Assembly: GCF_000196795.1 (NCBI RefSeq)
Contig: NC_014259.1
Coordinates: forward strand, 2,108,001 to 2,172,000
Length of the DNA: 64,000 nucleotides
DNA from: Acinetobacter oleivorans DR1
Lineage (GTDB): Bacteria; Pseudomonadota; Gammaproteobacteria; Pseudomonadales; Moraxellaceae
Reading direction: 5' to 3'
How positions within the stretch are numbered: the stretch's first letter is position 1; each line of letters starts with the position of its first letter. The translations under genes were made by a program, and so were the position numbers. Below the pieces are notes generated by a model. It worked only from the letters and a program-made list of their open reading frames with translations, was not told the DNA's origin and searched no databases. Below are positions 38,001 to 45,748 of this stretch, piece after piece.

Positions 38001-39243
38001 TTCTGAACAAAATAAAGCTGATGTTCAGTTGGTTGCTTACTTGCAAACAACTGCACCTGTGGACATCGACAAGTTAAAGAAACAATTGGCGAAACAGCTT
38101 CCTGCATATATGGTGCCGACACACTATATGTTGGTCGAACAATTCCCATTAAGTCATAATGGTAAGCTGGACCGTAAAGCACTGCCACAACCGCAGCTAG
38201 AGTCTTCAAATACAGAAAAACAGTATGCTACCACTGCTTTTGAACATGAACTGACACGTATTTTCCAACAAGTTTTAAATACAGATCAAAATATTGGTGT
38301 GAACGAAGATTTCTTTGCGATTGGTGGACATTCCATTTTGGTGATGAAGCTTGCAATTGAAATCCGAAAAGTATTTAAGCGGACCATTCCAATTGGTCAG
38401 TTGATGAGTCATGTCACGATTCAACGTTTAGCGGCTTTACTGCTTACCCAAGAACGTTTGGCAGAAGTCGAACAAACTGGCATGCAGCCCATTTTACCGA
38501 TCCGTTCCGGCTCTGGGCATCCATTGTTCTGTTTTTACCCAGGTTCTGGTTCCGCATGGCAATATACGGTGCTGAATCGTTATCTGCATTCTGATTTACC
38601 TATTATTGGATTGCAGTCACCTCGACCAGATGGCCTATTGGCAAATAGTACTGATATGGACGAACTGGTTGAAAAACAACTTGAGATTATTCGCAGCCAA
38701 CAACCAACTGGACCTTATACGTTACTAGGTTATTCACTTGGCGGCACTGTGGCTTATGCAGTTGCAGCGAAGCTCACTGAACAAGGTGAAAAAGTTGATT
38801 ATCTCGGCTTGTTAGATACTTATCCTGCTGAAATTCATCAGTGGTTAGATTTGTCGGTAGAGGAAATGAATGCAGAAGCTGAACAAGAACAGCTTCAATT
38901 CTTCAATGATATTTTAGCCGATGCAGATACTGCTTTAAGTGAAGAAACCCGCCGTTTACAAGAGGATATTTTCGCAAACTATCGCGATGCGGTACGTTTA
39001 TTAAAACCTTATAAGATGCCGCACTTTGATGGTGAACTACACTTAGTTGTCGCTGAAAAAGACTTGCTACCGTATATCCAACCAGAACAACAATGGTCAC
39101 CTTTAGTTAAAAAACTTAATATTGTTCAACTAAGCGAAGCGGACCATACCGATATATTGTCTCCGCAGCAGCTTGAAACACTTGGCCCGATTTTAAACCG
39201 CATGATTTGTCAGGCGCGCGGTTTAGAGGAGCACACGCCATGA
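32092..39243 (+). CDS. Two-module siderophore NRPS (C-A-PCP-C-A-PCP-TE)
   Basis: A 2,383-residue synthetase. C1 has HHIMLDG (about 150). A1 (about 475-960) has FTSGSTGRPKG, SFDSSWLQ, NLYGPTE and NVSGKVDKK. PCP1 has the GGDSI serine (about 1031). C2 has HHLLTDGWS (about 1228). A2 (about 1540-2040) has YTSGTTGQPKG, FDVSVWE, NLYGPTE and HNGKLDRK. PCP2 has GGHSI (about 2073). TE has GYSLGGT (about 2213) and a His in ADHTD. There is no epimerisation domain. My hand-read specificity codes are D-S-L-D-L-G-L-V-D-K for A1, nearest to the lysine code, and D-V-W-H-F-S-L-V-D-K for A2, identical to EntF serine. EntF itself has one module; DhbF has two but uses Gly and Thr. The predicted product unit is DHB-Lys-Ser. 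Confidence 0.93.
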   Translation: MNQALNNEFTPDLSQPARFELASTQLGIFLADHLSSIEDLYTIAHCLELPKTVDIPTFKKAIQIGLNEADTVIASYSSDPSQPFIELNNLVQFQIEEFDFCHLTPKKAQQRLWDWMPSDRQCAKSLKAGESQLFRQVLFTTHDKVYWYQRYHHIMLDGFSMINLTKRIVELYQQLQEGKDLSVSPFISVNDVISERQAYENSHQFKQDQNFWKSYCQDLPSPVTLSTHHLAAKTTATFIKHQLRFSTGLLEQIQALAAQSKLALNDMMMSLSLHYIYKMTDKAELVNGIPFMRRLGSKAIRSTLPTVNVLPVKFKVAEKDSWVSLAQHVQEQLRQIRPHQKYDAEQILRDLNSIDIHERMYGPILNYKAFDQDLILDGEKVKTHHISTGPIDDFEFSFIVQDHELIIELRADSQRYRQDELFNHGQRLTLLLEQALIRPEQACSNFNITTPQELAALTQSGIGPRVSHPEQYNNVLDIFYEQVKKYPERTAIVSGERPNLQHLSFAELAVQVNQLTRFLQENGAKKQTVIAGAIPRSIDSVVVMLSVLNSGASFLPLDLDYPIDRMQMMCEDANPLFVLTTQALAQQLPQNIQQLYLDHGDVQTQIRKQDASDIPAENRKFDFQDIAYVIFTSGSTGRPKGVMNTHGSLLNLILSHKPTIYWPVLEAVNQRFPDRPLRAAHTHSFSFDSSWLQVFWMLWGQELHIFDENMRRDAFGLVQEIQQRQIDTLDLPPSFCAQMMTNGLFAENQHHPSLILIGGEAAPLALWQQLNAQPALFAHNLYGPTEYTVDTFRAELKQTARPVIGNPIGNTQAYVLDRHLQRCPTGVIGELYISGFGIANGYLGRADLSAARFVANPFEHGQRMYRTGDLVRWNSSGKLEFMGRCDDQIKIRGYRVEIGEVENALSILANVESAVVIAEPINNSHRLLGYCVVKDIELDEKTSEQLSQQYLSQLRQNLPEYMVPSALTVMSEFPRNVSGKVDKKALPKPQIRTHSRMAETSEQQLLCQITASVLKLDAIGIDDDFFMTGGDSISAIMLCTQLRQRGYGLRPSDVFQFKTVAAMAPQLTRLDEQQAAISKPLFSAELEQKVQEKYGKNSTILPLLPLQKGMLFLSQVENQSNYNAFTRLSLNGDIDPVRLQQALITVLKRHPQLGGHFNSELAEEPVFIYSLHPTQAWPVQFCSVTPDLLEQTIQEALQQPIHLDQPYGLIRATLIQHAPEHSELLIMVHHLLTDGWSTPLFLQDFIKAYQQTNQQLPVLEYSYETVIKALSARDHETSKVIWQRDLADLQPLILFNQAQQAVQETSYRLSAELGAKLQHKLRQQGITLNVFMQMIWAMTLNIYAHREDIVFGTPVSGRSAPINGLDQQIGLFLNTIPVRVKLNMQQTLWEQLTQLQQLHVEHLEHDGLGLGAIQQLMAQGNLFDSLLVVENYPDNQYLQQKLGDAAISKLTNRGYSHYPLALLVIPDHQIELLLEQRGVIDQPEHFLERMVQLIEIALNEPETSLAHYRLQLAEERDLIQKTNQTQYYVSQSTLQQLLREQARITPEQTALSDENHQLSFSEVRLQVCALAQQLQIVGVQAGDIVAVALPRSVKLSIAILAVIEAGAAYLPIDLQHPSERIKFMLQDAKSKLVIGEQKDLAAIAPPSIATFAFNELFDETKVDLSSYKTTVITPQHPAYLIYTSGTTGQPKGVMVSHQAIVNRILWMQSEYPLSANDTILQKTPCTFDVSVWEFFWSYLVGARLVMAPVDAHRDPLALLSLIQKYQVTTLHFVPSMLAVFENAATEILSSAQRQSLPIRRVFCSGEALPTALAKSFTEHFSCELHNLYGPTEAAVDVSYMDATLGLHPEESSVAIGYPVWNTQLYILDQYLRPVPVGVDGELYLAGHQLAMGYLHRADLTATRFVANPFAAGQRMYRTGDIARWHADGSIQYVGRADDQLKIRGQRIELGEIEQQLRLLSGLDVVVHPISSEQNKADVQLVAYLQTTAPVDIDKLKKQLAKQLPAYMVPTHYMLVEQFPLSHNGKLDRKALPQPQLESSNTEKQYATTAFEHELTRIFQQVLNTDQNIGVNEDFFAIGGHSILVMKLAIEIRKVFKRTIPIGQLMSHVTIQRLAALLLTQERLAEVEQTGMQPILPIRSGSGHPLFCFYPGSGSAWQYTVLNRYLHSDLPIIGLQSPRPDGLLANSTDMDELVEKQLEIIRSQQPTGPYTLLGYSLGGTVAYAVAAKLTEQGEKVDYLGLLDTYPAEIHQWLDLSVEEMNAEAEQEQLQFFNDILADADTALSEETRRLQEDIFANYRDAVRLLKPYKMPHFDGELHLVVAEKDLLPYIQPEQQWSPLVKKLNIVQLSEADHTDILSPQQLETLGPILNRMICQARGLEEHTP

Positions 39244-40490
39244 GCTTCAAATCTATATTGACCGATTTTAGTCTTTTAAAACGTAATGCTCATTTCCGAC
39301 ATGTATTTATTGCCCGCACATTGTCATTATTAACGATTGGCATGTTAGTCGTAGCTATTCCAAAACAAGTCTATGACATTACGGGGAACTCGCTTAACGT
39401 TGCTGTTGCAATGGCTTTTGAAGGCATTGCCATGTTTATTGGCTTGTTACTTGGTGGTTTGCTGTCAGATCGCAAAGACCGAAAATGGCTAATTTTATTG
39501 GCTCGTGGTGTGTGTGGTTTAGGCTTTGCAGGCCTCGCCATCAATGCCATGTTTGAGCACCCTTCGCTCTATGCGATTTATTTTTTATCGGCATGGGATG
39601 GTTTCTTTGGTGCACTGGGTGTAACAGCAATGATGGCGATCATGCCCGTGATTGTAGGGCGCGAAAATATCGTACAAGCCCGTGCGATCAGTATGGTATC
39701 CGTACGGCTTGCAACCGTTATTTCACCAGCAATCGGCGGTATTTTAATTGCTGCTAGCGGTGTTGCGACCGTGTATTGGGTCTCAACGGTGGGTACTTTA
39801 CTTACTGTGTTTTTATTGATGGGGCTACCTGCGCTTAAACCACAACATGCATCAAATGGCGAAAGTCCTCTTCGCCAATTAGCTCAAGGGTTTAAATTTG
39901 TTTTTAAAAATAAAGTAGTCGGTAGTACCATTTTAATTGGAACATTGCTCAGTTTTAGCAGTGCTATTCGCATTATTTTTCCGCAAATGGCAGATGAAAT
40001 TTTTCACGGCGGCGCATTTGAACTCGGACTTATGTATTCGGCCGTGCCTTTAGGCTCGACTTTAGGCGCCTTATTGAGTGGATGGACAACAAGGTTACTC
40101 AAACCCGGCTTAGTCATGCTCTATACGTGCTTAGGTGTTTTTAGTTGCATGATTATGATTGGAATTTCACCTTGGCTCATCGTGACTTTGCCCATTTTAT
40201 GTGTATTTGGATATTTGATGTCGATTGCCAACTTGCTTCAATACAGTATTGTGCAAGGACATACACCTGATGAATATTTAGGGCGTATTAACGCCATTTG
40301 GCTTGCACAAGATGCGTTAGGCGATTCGATTGCCACTACAACTTTGGGTCTCTTAACTCGTTTTTTACCAATCTCAGGAAGTATCCTCTTCTTTGGTATA
40401 TTAAGCTTTGCAGTAGGATTTATGTTCCTATTCAACTCTCAAGATATGCGTGAAACAGGATTCCAAGATCCTAAATTACAAGAAAATTAA
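39240..40490 (+). CDS. entS: MFS siderophore exporter (EntS-like)
   Basis: A 416-residue, twelve-span major facilitator protein. The loop motif GGLLSDRKDRKW is the MFS signature, and the protein has the layout of the EntS enterobactin exporter. The ATG at 39240 overlaps the NRPS stop (ATGA) and has AGAGGAG upstream; an in-frame start 11 codons earlier is rejected. Coupling to the NRPS supports export of the finished siderophore across the inner membrane. Confidence 0.88.
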   Translation: MSFKSILTDFSLLKRNAHFRHVFIARTLSLLTIGMLVVAIPKQVYDITGNSLNVAVAMAFEGIAMFIGLLLGGLLSDRKDRKWLILLARGVCGLGFAGLAINAMFEHPSLYAIYFLSAWDGFFGALGVTAMMAIMPVIVGRENIVQARAISMVSVRLATVISPAIGGILIAASGVATVYWVSTVGTLLTVFLLMGLPALKPQHASNGESPLRQLAQGFKFVFKNKVVGSTILIGTLLSFSSAIRIIFPQMADEIFHGGAFELGLMYSAVPLGSTLGALLSGWTTRLLKPGLVMLYTCLGVFSCMIMIGISPWLIVTLPILCVFGYLMSIANLLQYSIVQGHTPDEYLGRINAIWLAQDALGDSIATTTLGLLTRFLPISGSILFFGILSFAVGFMFLFNSQDMRETGFQDPKLQEN

Positions 40491-40500
40491 ACCCTAAATA

Positions 40501-40528
40501 AAAAGAAGGCAATTCGTTGCCTTCTTTT
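40501..40528. terminator. Bidirectional terminator
   Basis: Stem AAAAGAAGGCAA / TTGCCTTCTTTT with a 4-base loop between the convergent exporter and phosphopantetheinyl transferase genes. Confidence 0.85.
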
Positions 40529-40531
40529 GTT

Positions 40532-41278
40532 TTAAGCAGAATGATGTGCTTGAAAAACCCAAGTCATAATATGGTCTTGTTCTATGGTCCAACCACCTTG
40601 ATATTGTTCTAAGAGTTGATAGCGCTGTTGAATTTCCGGTAAGAAAGTTAGCATTAATGTTTGATTTTCAAAATCAATATTGGTTACGGAAGCTTCTAAG
40701 AAATCGATATATTGCTTTGCAGTGGGATAAACCGCTTTATATAGACTTTCTTTTACAGAGAAAATTAAACTTACATAGTGGGAAAAATCAAAAAACTCAG
40801 TCGCTTTACCTTTCCATAAATCAAACTCAGATGGCGTTAAAACAAGATGTGCACTCTCTTGAGCAAATTCTGAGGTCACCCAGTGCTCGATATCAATTCC
40901 CAAATAAATCGCATTATTAGATAACGCAACAATTAACTTATTTTGTGAATGACTAATGCTCCCCAAAACATGAGTTGGCCAAATGGGTAAAGGTTCGTAC
41001 ATCGAAGTTACTGGCTGATCTAAACGAAAATGATGATTTAAAACAGCCTGAGCTAAGACCCTGCCACATAAGTACTCATTTTTACGTTCGACACGCGCTT
41101 GAGCAATTTTTAGGGGATGCTCTAATCGTTGGTCTATATGCAAATGCGTTGTTTGTGATAAATCTAGCCCATAACAAAATAGCTCTGATGTAAGAAAAAT
41201 AGGACTCGAAATTTCATAAATTGATTTACTGATTTGTTCAGGAATGTATAGATAATTGCTCAATGTATTCAACTTCAA
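40532..41278 (-). CDS. entD: 4'-phosphopantetheinyl transferase (EntD-like)
   Basis: A 248-residue transferase that installs phosphopantetheine on the EntB and NRPS carrier domains. The Mg-binding motif GIDIEHW and the downstream FSVKESLYKAVYP are the two hallmarks of the Sfp/EntD superfamily; the upstream VLGSISHSQN completes the set. It has its own promoter with a Fur-box-like sequence and is divergent from the PepSY module. Confidence 0.93.
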   Translation of the reverse strand: MKLNTLSNYLYIPEQISKSIYEISSPIFLTSELFCYGLDLSQTTHLHIDQRLEHPLKIAQARVERKNEYLCGRVLAQAVLNHHFRLDQPVTSMYEPLPIWPTHVLGSISHSQNKLIVALSNNAIYLGIDIEHWVTSEFAQESAHLVLTPSEFDLWKGKATEFFDFSHYVSLIFSVKESLYKAVYPTAKQYIDFLEASVTNIDFENQTLMLTFLPEIQQRYQLLEQYQGGWTIEQDHIMTWVFQAHHSA

Positions 41279-41354
41279 AATAAATATTTTTAATGAGTTA
41301 CCTCCTATCTTAACTTACCCACCACAAATATATAAATAATTATATTTTTCATTT

Positions 41355-41373
41355 GATAATAATTATTATTTAC
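41355..41373. promoter_or_regulatory. Putative Fur box between entD and the PepSY module
   Basis: GATAATAATTATTATTTAC is a GATAAT-rich match to the Fur consensus between two divergent starts. Confidence 0.7.
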
Positions 41374-41422
41374 TTATACTGTTGGGTAAATTTTGACTTT
41401 AATTTACTTATAAACATCGATT

Positions 41423-41680
41423 ATGAAACTTATAGGACTTTTTTTGACCCTGTTGGGAGCGGTCAGTATCTATTGTAGTCATAGCAACCAAAACCTGTTG
41501 TCTCAACATCTTCCTACTTTCTTTAAGTATTTGGGTCTAGTGCTATTAGGCATTGGATTTATTGCGCTCTTTGCAAGCTTACCAAAAGTTGTGGCCGCTT
41601 TTTGTTGGTTCATGCTCATCATTTTTGCGTGGTCTTTCCTCCCTTTTATGGCGCTTTTTAAACGGAAACTGATTTCATGA
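41423..41680 (+). CDS. Small inner-membrane protein of a siderophore-iron module
   Basis: An 85-residue protein with about three hydrophobic spans and no catalytic motifs. It overlaps the next gene by four bases. Small membrane proteins of this sort (DUF3325/DUF3649-like) accompany PepSY-domain proteins in siderophore loci, and in Pseudomonas such sets (fpvG/H/J/K) help release iron from ferripyoverdine by reduction. Assignment to this class is by context and topology only. Confidence 0.7.
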   Translation: MKLIGLFLTLLGAVSIYCSHSNQNLLSQHLPTFFKYLGLVLLGIGFIALFASLPKVVAAFCWFMLIIFAWSFLPFMALFKRKLIS

Positions 41681-41967
41681 AAGCTAAAATTCAGTCTCCG
41701 ATCCAGCCAGACTGGTGGAGTAAAACTTTTGCTGGTGGTGTTTTTGGTCTAAGTCTTTCTATCGCTATTGGTAATTTGATTGTTTTATTAGGCCAACCTT
41801 ATGTCGCCATGGATTTATTGGTGCAAGTGGGTATGTGGAGTGTTCCTTGGGTTTGGATGCCGATTATGTTTGGCAGTTATTTTTTTACGACTGGACGAAA
41901 AGCGCTTATCTATTTATTCATTGCTAATGCCCTAGCGTATAGCTGTATTTTTGTCTTACGGGGTTAA
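41677..41967 (+). CDS. Small inner-membrane protein of a siderophore-iron module
   Basis: A 96-residue protein with about three hydrophobic segments and a tryptophan-rich centre (VGMWSVPWVWMPIM). It overlaps the gene before it (ATGA) and ends two bases before the PepSY gene. It may be DUF3649-like. The tight packing implies a complex with the PepSY protein. Confidence 0.7.
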   Translation: MKAKIQSPIQPDWWSKTFAGGVFGLSLSIAIGNLIVLLGQPYVAMDLLVQVGMWSVPWVWMPIMFGSYFFTTGRKALIYLFIANALAYSCIFVLRG

Positions 41968-41969
41968 AC

Positions 41970-43574
41970 ATGAAAGTACGTTCAGACATCATGAAATTAG
42001 CAAAAAGCATGCATACTTGGGTGGGTGTATGTGCTGGGATTTTGCTTTTTATCTGTTTCTTTGCTGGTGGGCTCAGCATGTTTCAGCACCATATTAGTAA
42101 GTGGGCTACGCCAACACAGCAAGTTTTACCGAAAGTCTCACCCGATCAATATAATGAACTCATTCAAAAAGTACAGACCGCCTATCCTGCTGCGCAAAAG
42201 AACTTCACACTAAATTTATCGTCCAATGAATTTCACTATGCACCTATTACGTGGAGTGAACATGAACGTGGAGATGGCTTTAATGCTGCTCAGTCTACGT
42301 GGATGGCAAGCTTAGGTAACAAGGGCGAGTTAATTGTTGCCCAAGAAAACCTATCTAAAGCTGGCTGGCTAATCGAACAGTTGCATGAAACAGCAGGCAT
42401 ACCGGGCATGGCAGGCCATCACGGATTAGGTCTTTATGTCATGGGGGTAGTTTCGATATTATATTTTCTTGCTCTGCTTTCAGGCGTCATTATTCTTTTA
42501 CCAACCTTGGTAAAGGATTATTTTGTTATTCGCCCTGGTAAAAATAAAAAGCGTTTTTGGCTAGATGCACATAACGTGATTGGGATTACGAGCTTACCGT
42601 TCCACATCATTATTAGTATTAGCGTTATTGTCTTTGCTTTTCATGACTTTTTTTATGATGCGATTGGACAACTTGCACTCAAAGGCCAGCCTGTTTTTCA
42701 GCGTTCTCCCCCTGCGCTTATTCAACCTAAAGAAACACAGATTGATGTGCAGCAAATATTAGCTCAAGCTAAAAAAGTAGCACCTGAATATTCAGTTGAC
42801 TATATCCAGTTCAGTGGCCTAGACAAACCTGAAAAAGCCAATGCACGTATTGCCCTGTATAGTTCAGATCAGATGTTGCGCGGTGCGAATCAAGACTTTA
42901 TGCGTATGAATCCATATGCGGTTGAGCACTTTAATCATAAAGGCATTAACACACAAACTGATGCTGGGAATAAGTTAATCAACGCCATGTTTAGTCTACA
43001 TTTTGGAAGTTTTGGTGGTACTGGCGTACGTTGGATTTATTTTGTGTTAGGTGTTGGTGGTGCTTTCTTATTTTATACAGGTAACATCCTTTGGGTTGAA
43101 ACTCGTGCACGTAAACAAAAGCGTGCTGAAGATCCTGTTCCTGTTCAACGTAAAGATGTTGTATTCCTTGCGAACTTAACAATAGGTGCATGTTTAGGGT
43201 GTGTTTTAGCTGTCGTAGCCACAATGTTGGCCAGCCGTTGGCTTTTCGCAGCATTCAATATTGAAAGCATAAATCACCTCTTTATGTATGGTTATTATGC
43301 GATTTTCCTACTAACTATGATTTACACCTTTGTGATTGGCTATGCAAAAGCTTTACCGCAACTGCTGTTAACCCTGGTTTTAGTGTTATTTGCGATTCCA
43401 CTTACATCTCTTTTAGCTTACTTCATTCCTCAAAGTGACTTATGGGTACATGGTGGAGAAATCTTAGTAGTTGATTTCTTAGCTATCATTTTTGCTTTCG
43501 CTTTCTGGCGTTTTTATCAACAAGCCCAAGATCGCCGAAAATCTGCTCCAACGGGCAGTTTATGGGCTAGCTAA
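41970..43574 (+). CDS. PepSY-associated membrane protein (PiuB / FpvG-like)
   Basis: A 534-residue protein with PepSY-TM family layout: a first span at about 15-40 with a conserved His (SMHTWVGVCAGILLF), a periplasmic PepSY domain, further histidine-bearing spans (DAHNVIGITSLPFHI, MFSLHFGSFGG) and four more C-terminal spans. Histidines at membrane faces suggest haem or metal binding and electron transfer. FpvG in Pseudomonas has this architecture and reduces siderophore-bound iron. The same role for this island's ferric siderophore is inferred. Confidence 0.82.
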   Translation: MKVRSDIMKLAKSMHTWVGVCAGILLFICFFAGGLSMFQHHISKWATPTQQVLPKVSPDQYNELIQKVQTAYPAAQKNFTLNLSSNEFHYAPITWSEHERGDGFNAAQSTWMASLGNKGELIVAQENLSKAGWLIEQLHETAGIPGMAGHHGLGLYVMGVVSILYFLALLSGVIILLPTLVKDYFVIRPGKNKKRFWLDAHNVIGITSLPFHIIISISVIVFAFHDFFYDAIGQLALKGQPVFQRSPPALIQPKETQIDVQQILAQAKKVAPEYSVDYIQFSGLDKPEKANARIALYSSDQMLRGANQDFMRMNPYAVEHFNHKGINTQTDAGNKLINAMFSLHFGSFGGTGVRWIYFVLGVGGAFLFYTGNILWVETRARKQKRAEDPVPVQRKDVVFLANLTIGACLGCVLAVVATMLASRWLFAAFNIESINHLFMYGYYAIFLLTMIYTFVIGYAKALPQLLLTLVLVLFAIPLTSLLAYFIPQSDLWVHGGEILVVDFLAIIFAFAFWRFYQQAQDRRKSAPTGSLWAS

Positions 43575-43620
43575 CAACCATAAATCGGCAAGACTGAAAT
43601 AATGTGTGAAATATGAAAAA

Positions 43621-44241
43621 TTATAAAATCCACATTGTTTCGGTCAGTTGTTTAATCTCTTGAATATCATGACTCACATAAATCATCGGAATTTTTATTT
43701 CCTCTTTTACTTTCTGAAAAAAAGGAATAATTTCAGCTTTATGATTCGCATCTAGTGCCGATAAAGGTTCATCAAGTAGTAACAGCTTAGGTGAATATAA
43801 CAATGCTCGGCCCAGTGCTACGCGTTGTTTTTCACCACCTGAAAGTTTGATGGGCATACGTTGTAATAAGTGCTCTAACTTTAATAATTCAATAATGTAA
43901 TCTGCCTCAAAGTGACGCTCTTGTTGGGACAGGTGCTTAAGACCAAATAATAAGTTTTGCTTTACCGTTTTATGCGGAAAAAGCTGAGCATCTTGAAAGA
44001 CCAATCCAACATGCCGCTTTTGAGTACTCAAGTTAATGTTTTGATCTGAATCGAACCATGTTTGATTCTGTATTTTAATGAGTCCACTACGCGGTGTGTT
44101 CAGTCCTGCAATGGCATGTAGAATTGATGTTTTACCTGACCCAGAGGCACCAAATAATCCAATAACAGCAGCATCTGACTGGAAACTAGGTTCAATATGA
44201 AACTGACCCATGTGTAGCTGAAAACGGCAATCAATCAACAT
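43621..44241 (-). CDS. modC: Molybdate ABC transporter ATP-binding protein (short form)
   Basis: A 206-residue ABC ATPase. The Walker A is GASGSGKTS, the signature is KLSGGEKQR, the Walker B is LLLLDEPLSALD and the switch His is YVSHD. At 206 residues it ends after the ATPase domain and lacks the C-terminal molybdate-sensing TOBE/MOP domain that a typical ModC of about 350 residues carries. The frame is intact and the stop lies outside other genes. It follows modB after 4 bases. Confidence 0.9.
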   Translation of the reverse strand: MLIDCRFQLHMGQFHIEPSFQSDAAVIGLFGASGSGKTSILHAIAGLNTPRSGLIKIQNQTWFDSDQNINLSTQKRHVGLVFQDAQLFPHKTVKQNLLFGLKHLSQQERHFEADYIIELLKLEHLLQRMPIKLSGGEKQRVALGRALLYSPKLLLLDEPLSALDANHKAEIIPFFQKVKEEIKIPMIYVSHDIQEIKQLTETMWIL

Positions 44242-44245
44242 AATC

Positions 44246-44938
44246 TTACCGCCCTAAGCGCTTCTTTTGATAACGATGAAACCACTGTGCAAACCATAGC
44301 GCTAAAAAAGCCACGCTTAACGATAAAATAATTAGCCTTTGAATAGCGGCCTCGGTATAGGGTTGTTGCATTAAGCTATACATGGCCAAAGGCAAAGTAC
44401 GTGTTTCATTTGAAATATTACCTACAAAAGTAATAGTGGCTCCAAACTCACCTAGACTCCGGCAAAAGCACAAAATGGCACCAATTAAAATGCCACTGCT
44501 GGCAAGCGGTAAAGTGACATGAAAAAATGCCCCTAAAGATGAGGCACCTAATGTCTTTGCTGCCATTTCTAAACGTTGATCGACCAGTTCAATCGCTAGT
44601 CGAATCGATTGTACCAATAGCGGAAAACCCATTACTGCTGAAGCAAGAACGGCACCTTTCCAGTTAAATGCAAAATCAATTCCGAGCGGTGCCAAATATT
44701 GTCCAATAATGCCGCGGCTCCCAAATACCTGTAATAGCAAATAACCGGGAACAACTGGTGGTAGCACTAAAGGTAAAAACACCAATGTTTCAATGAATGA
44801 CTTCCCCCAGAACTCTTTACGTGCCAAAAACCATCCCACACAAATTGCAGGAATAATGCTGACCACAAGACAACTTGCTGCAACCTTACAAGAAAGTTGT
44901 AGCACGCTAAGCTCTTCTGGGGTTAAAGAGAACATCAT
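44246..44938 (-). CDS. modB: Molybdate ABC transporter permease
   Basis: A 230-residue permease with five or more hydrophobic spans. The EAA-type loop AAKTLGASSLGAFFHVTLP contacts the ATPase, and SLGEFGATITFVGNI is typical of ModB/CysT permeases. Its start overlaps modA by four bases. Confidence 0.93.
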   Translation of the reverse strand: MMFSLTPEELSVLQLSCKVAASCLVVSIIPAICVGWFLARKEFWGKSFIETLVFLPLVLPPVVPGYLLLQVFGSRGIIGQYLAPLGIDFAFNWKGAVLASAVMGFPLLVQSIRLAIELVDQRLEMAAKTLGASSLGAFFHVTLPLASSGILIGAILCFCRSLGEFGATITFVGNISNETRTLPLAMYSLMQQPYTEAAIQRLIILSLSVAFLALWFAQWFHRYQKKRLGR

Positions 44939-45720
44939 GGTTTTGCTGGAGCCAACACGCTAAAGCCATACTTTTTAAAGACAGCTTTGGCTTGGTTGCT
45001 TTGTAAAAATTGATAGAACTTTGCTGAGTTCGGATTCTTTTTAATCAACCCTATAGGATAAATAATTGGTGAATGTGTATTTTCTGGAAATACGCCAACT
45101 ACTGTTACATCTTTACTAATCGCTGCATCGGTTGCATAGACAATCCCAACCTGACATTCACCACGCGCAACAAAATTTAATGCCGCTCGAACATCTTCTG
45201 TTTCAACTAACTTTGGCTCAATACGGCTCCACCAACCTAGGTTAGTAAAAGCTTGTTTAGCATATTTGCCTACAGGCACACTTTTGGTATCCCCTGTACA
45301 AATCTTGCCTGTAAACACTTTATTTGGATCGATCGTTTTATCTAATTTTACTTTTAGTGACTGACCTTTAGGGGTAATTAGAACCAGACGGTTACCTAAT
45401 AAATTTATACGGTCATTTGTTGCAACTAATTTTTTATTTTGCAGATAATCCATCCACTGGGTATCTGCTGAAATAAATACATCAGCTGGCGCCCCAGCTT
45501 CAATTTGTTTGGCTAATGTCGATGAGCCTGCATATGAAGTTTTAACTTCTACTTTATTTTGTTTTTCATAAATTTTTTCTAAATCGTTAATCGCATTGGT
45601 TAAGCTCGCTGCTGCATAAATGGTAACCGATTCAGCCTTGGCTGGAACATTAAAGACCAATCCTATGCTGAGGACTGAACAGGCTAAAGCCAACTTTTTT
45701 ATCTTCGTATCACTTACCAT
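44935..45720 (-). CDS. modA: Molybdate-binding periplasmic protein
   Basis: A 261-residue solute-binding protein with a signal peptide ending at VPAKAE. The ligand-binding segments YAAASLTNAIND, YAGSSTLAKQIEAGAPADVFIS and GIVYATDA are characteristic of ModA. It is the first gene of modABC, with a ModE-like operator about 30 bases upstream of its start. Confidence 0.94.
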   Translation of the reverse strand: MVSDTKIKKLALACSVLSIGLVFNVPAKAESVTIYAAASLTNAINDLEKIYEKQNKVEVKTSYAGSSTLAKQIEAGAPADVFISADTQWMDYLQNKKLVATNDRINLLGNRLVLITPKGQSLKVKLDKTIDPNKVFTGKICTGDTKSVPVGKYAKQAFTNLGWWSRIEPKLVETEDVRAALNFVARGECQVGIVYATDAAISKDVTVVGVFPENTHSPIIYPIGLIKKNPNSAKFYQFLQSNQAKAVFKKYGFSVLAPAKP

Positions 45721-45748
45721 TATATTTACCTTTTTGTCGTTTTTTGCA

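Noticed and set aside
32092..39243. Assignment as bacillibactin synthetase DhbF (Gly, Thr)
   Set aside because: Domain order and length match, but the pocket residues read as basic amino acid and serine, not Gly and Thr.
43621..44241. modC as a frameshifted pseudogene
   Set aside because: The ATPase domain is complete with all motifs and the frame ends cleanly; short ModC-like ATPases exist, so I keep it as intact.
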